A DNA stretch of 64,000 bases from Melanocharis versteri. Taxonomy: Eukaryota > Chordata > Aves > Passeriformes > Melanocharitidae. Shown here in pieces: positions 63,955 through 64,000 of the stretch; the stretch's first letter is position 1, and each line of letters opens with the position of its first letter. Position numbers and translations under genes: made by a program. The DNA is taken from positions 445,319-509,318 of the forward strand of contig VZTG01009143.1 of assembly GCA_013397845.1 (NCBI GenBank). The letters are read 5' to 3'. The notes beneath the pieces were generated by a model. The model had not been told where the DNA came from. It did no database searches and was given only the letters and a program-made list of their open reading frames with translations.

Positions 63955-64000
63955 CTTATGAAAAAAAGTTAGGCTGCATTAAACTAAATTACAACTTACA

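Overview
The window is vertebrate nuclear DNA, most probably from a bird. Split genes have GT-AG introns and there are no bacterial-style operons. The intergenic and intronic DNA carries several CR1 LINE 3'-end fragments, the typical avian retroelement. The first gene reads as avian parvalbumin 3 (oncomodulin). Two N gaps (10905-11301, 37199-37782) and a single N (50351) all sit in GC-rich promoter-like DNA.

From left to right there are six protein genes: OCM (+, 2157-4797), CCZ1 (+, 11358-22597), RSPH10B (-, 23237-36372), PMS2 (-, 38801-50311), AIMP2 (+, 50366-53875) and the 3' part of EIF2AK1 (-, 54280 to beyond the right edge). The order and orientation match human 7p22.1 (OCM-CCZ1-RSPH10B-PMS2-AIMP2-EIF2AK1), so this is a conserved synteny block, not a novel cassette. 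I rebuilt each gene exon by exon. Reading phase is kept across every junction except one in EIF2AK1. The rebuilt proteins are OCM 109 aa, CCZ1 474 aa, RSPH10B 854 aa, PMS2 871 aa, AIMP2 316 aa and the last ~497 aa of EIF2AK1.

Two gene pairs converge (CCZ1/RSPH10B and AIMP2/EIF2AK1). One pair is head-to-head (PMS2/AIMP2), with start codons only 54 bp apart in a CpG-rich shared promoter that contains a perfect 10-bp inverted repeat. CCZ1 starts next to a gapped CpG island, and a possible minus-strand exon of unknown gene lies on the other side of that gap. The products have unrelated jobs: calcium buffering in hair cells, Rab7 activation, the ciliary radial spoke, mismatch repair, the tRNA synthetase scaffold and stress kinase signalling. 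Their proximity is therefore inherited synteny, not a shared pathway.

The most unusual observations are in EIF2AK1 (HRI). The Cys of both Cys-Pro motifs that I recall from the mammalian kinase is replaced (Ser-Pro and Trp-Pro). One intron that phase requires would have to use a GA donor, unless a 52-nt exon is skipped. Other points of interest are an open reading extension after the RSPH10B stop, the orphan exon near 10.8 kb, and the PMS2/AIMP2 palindrome. I found no CRISPR array, virus, rRNA, tRNA or previously undescribed multi-gene system.
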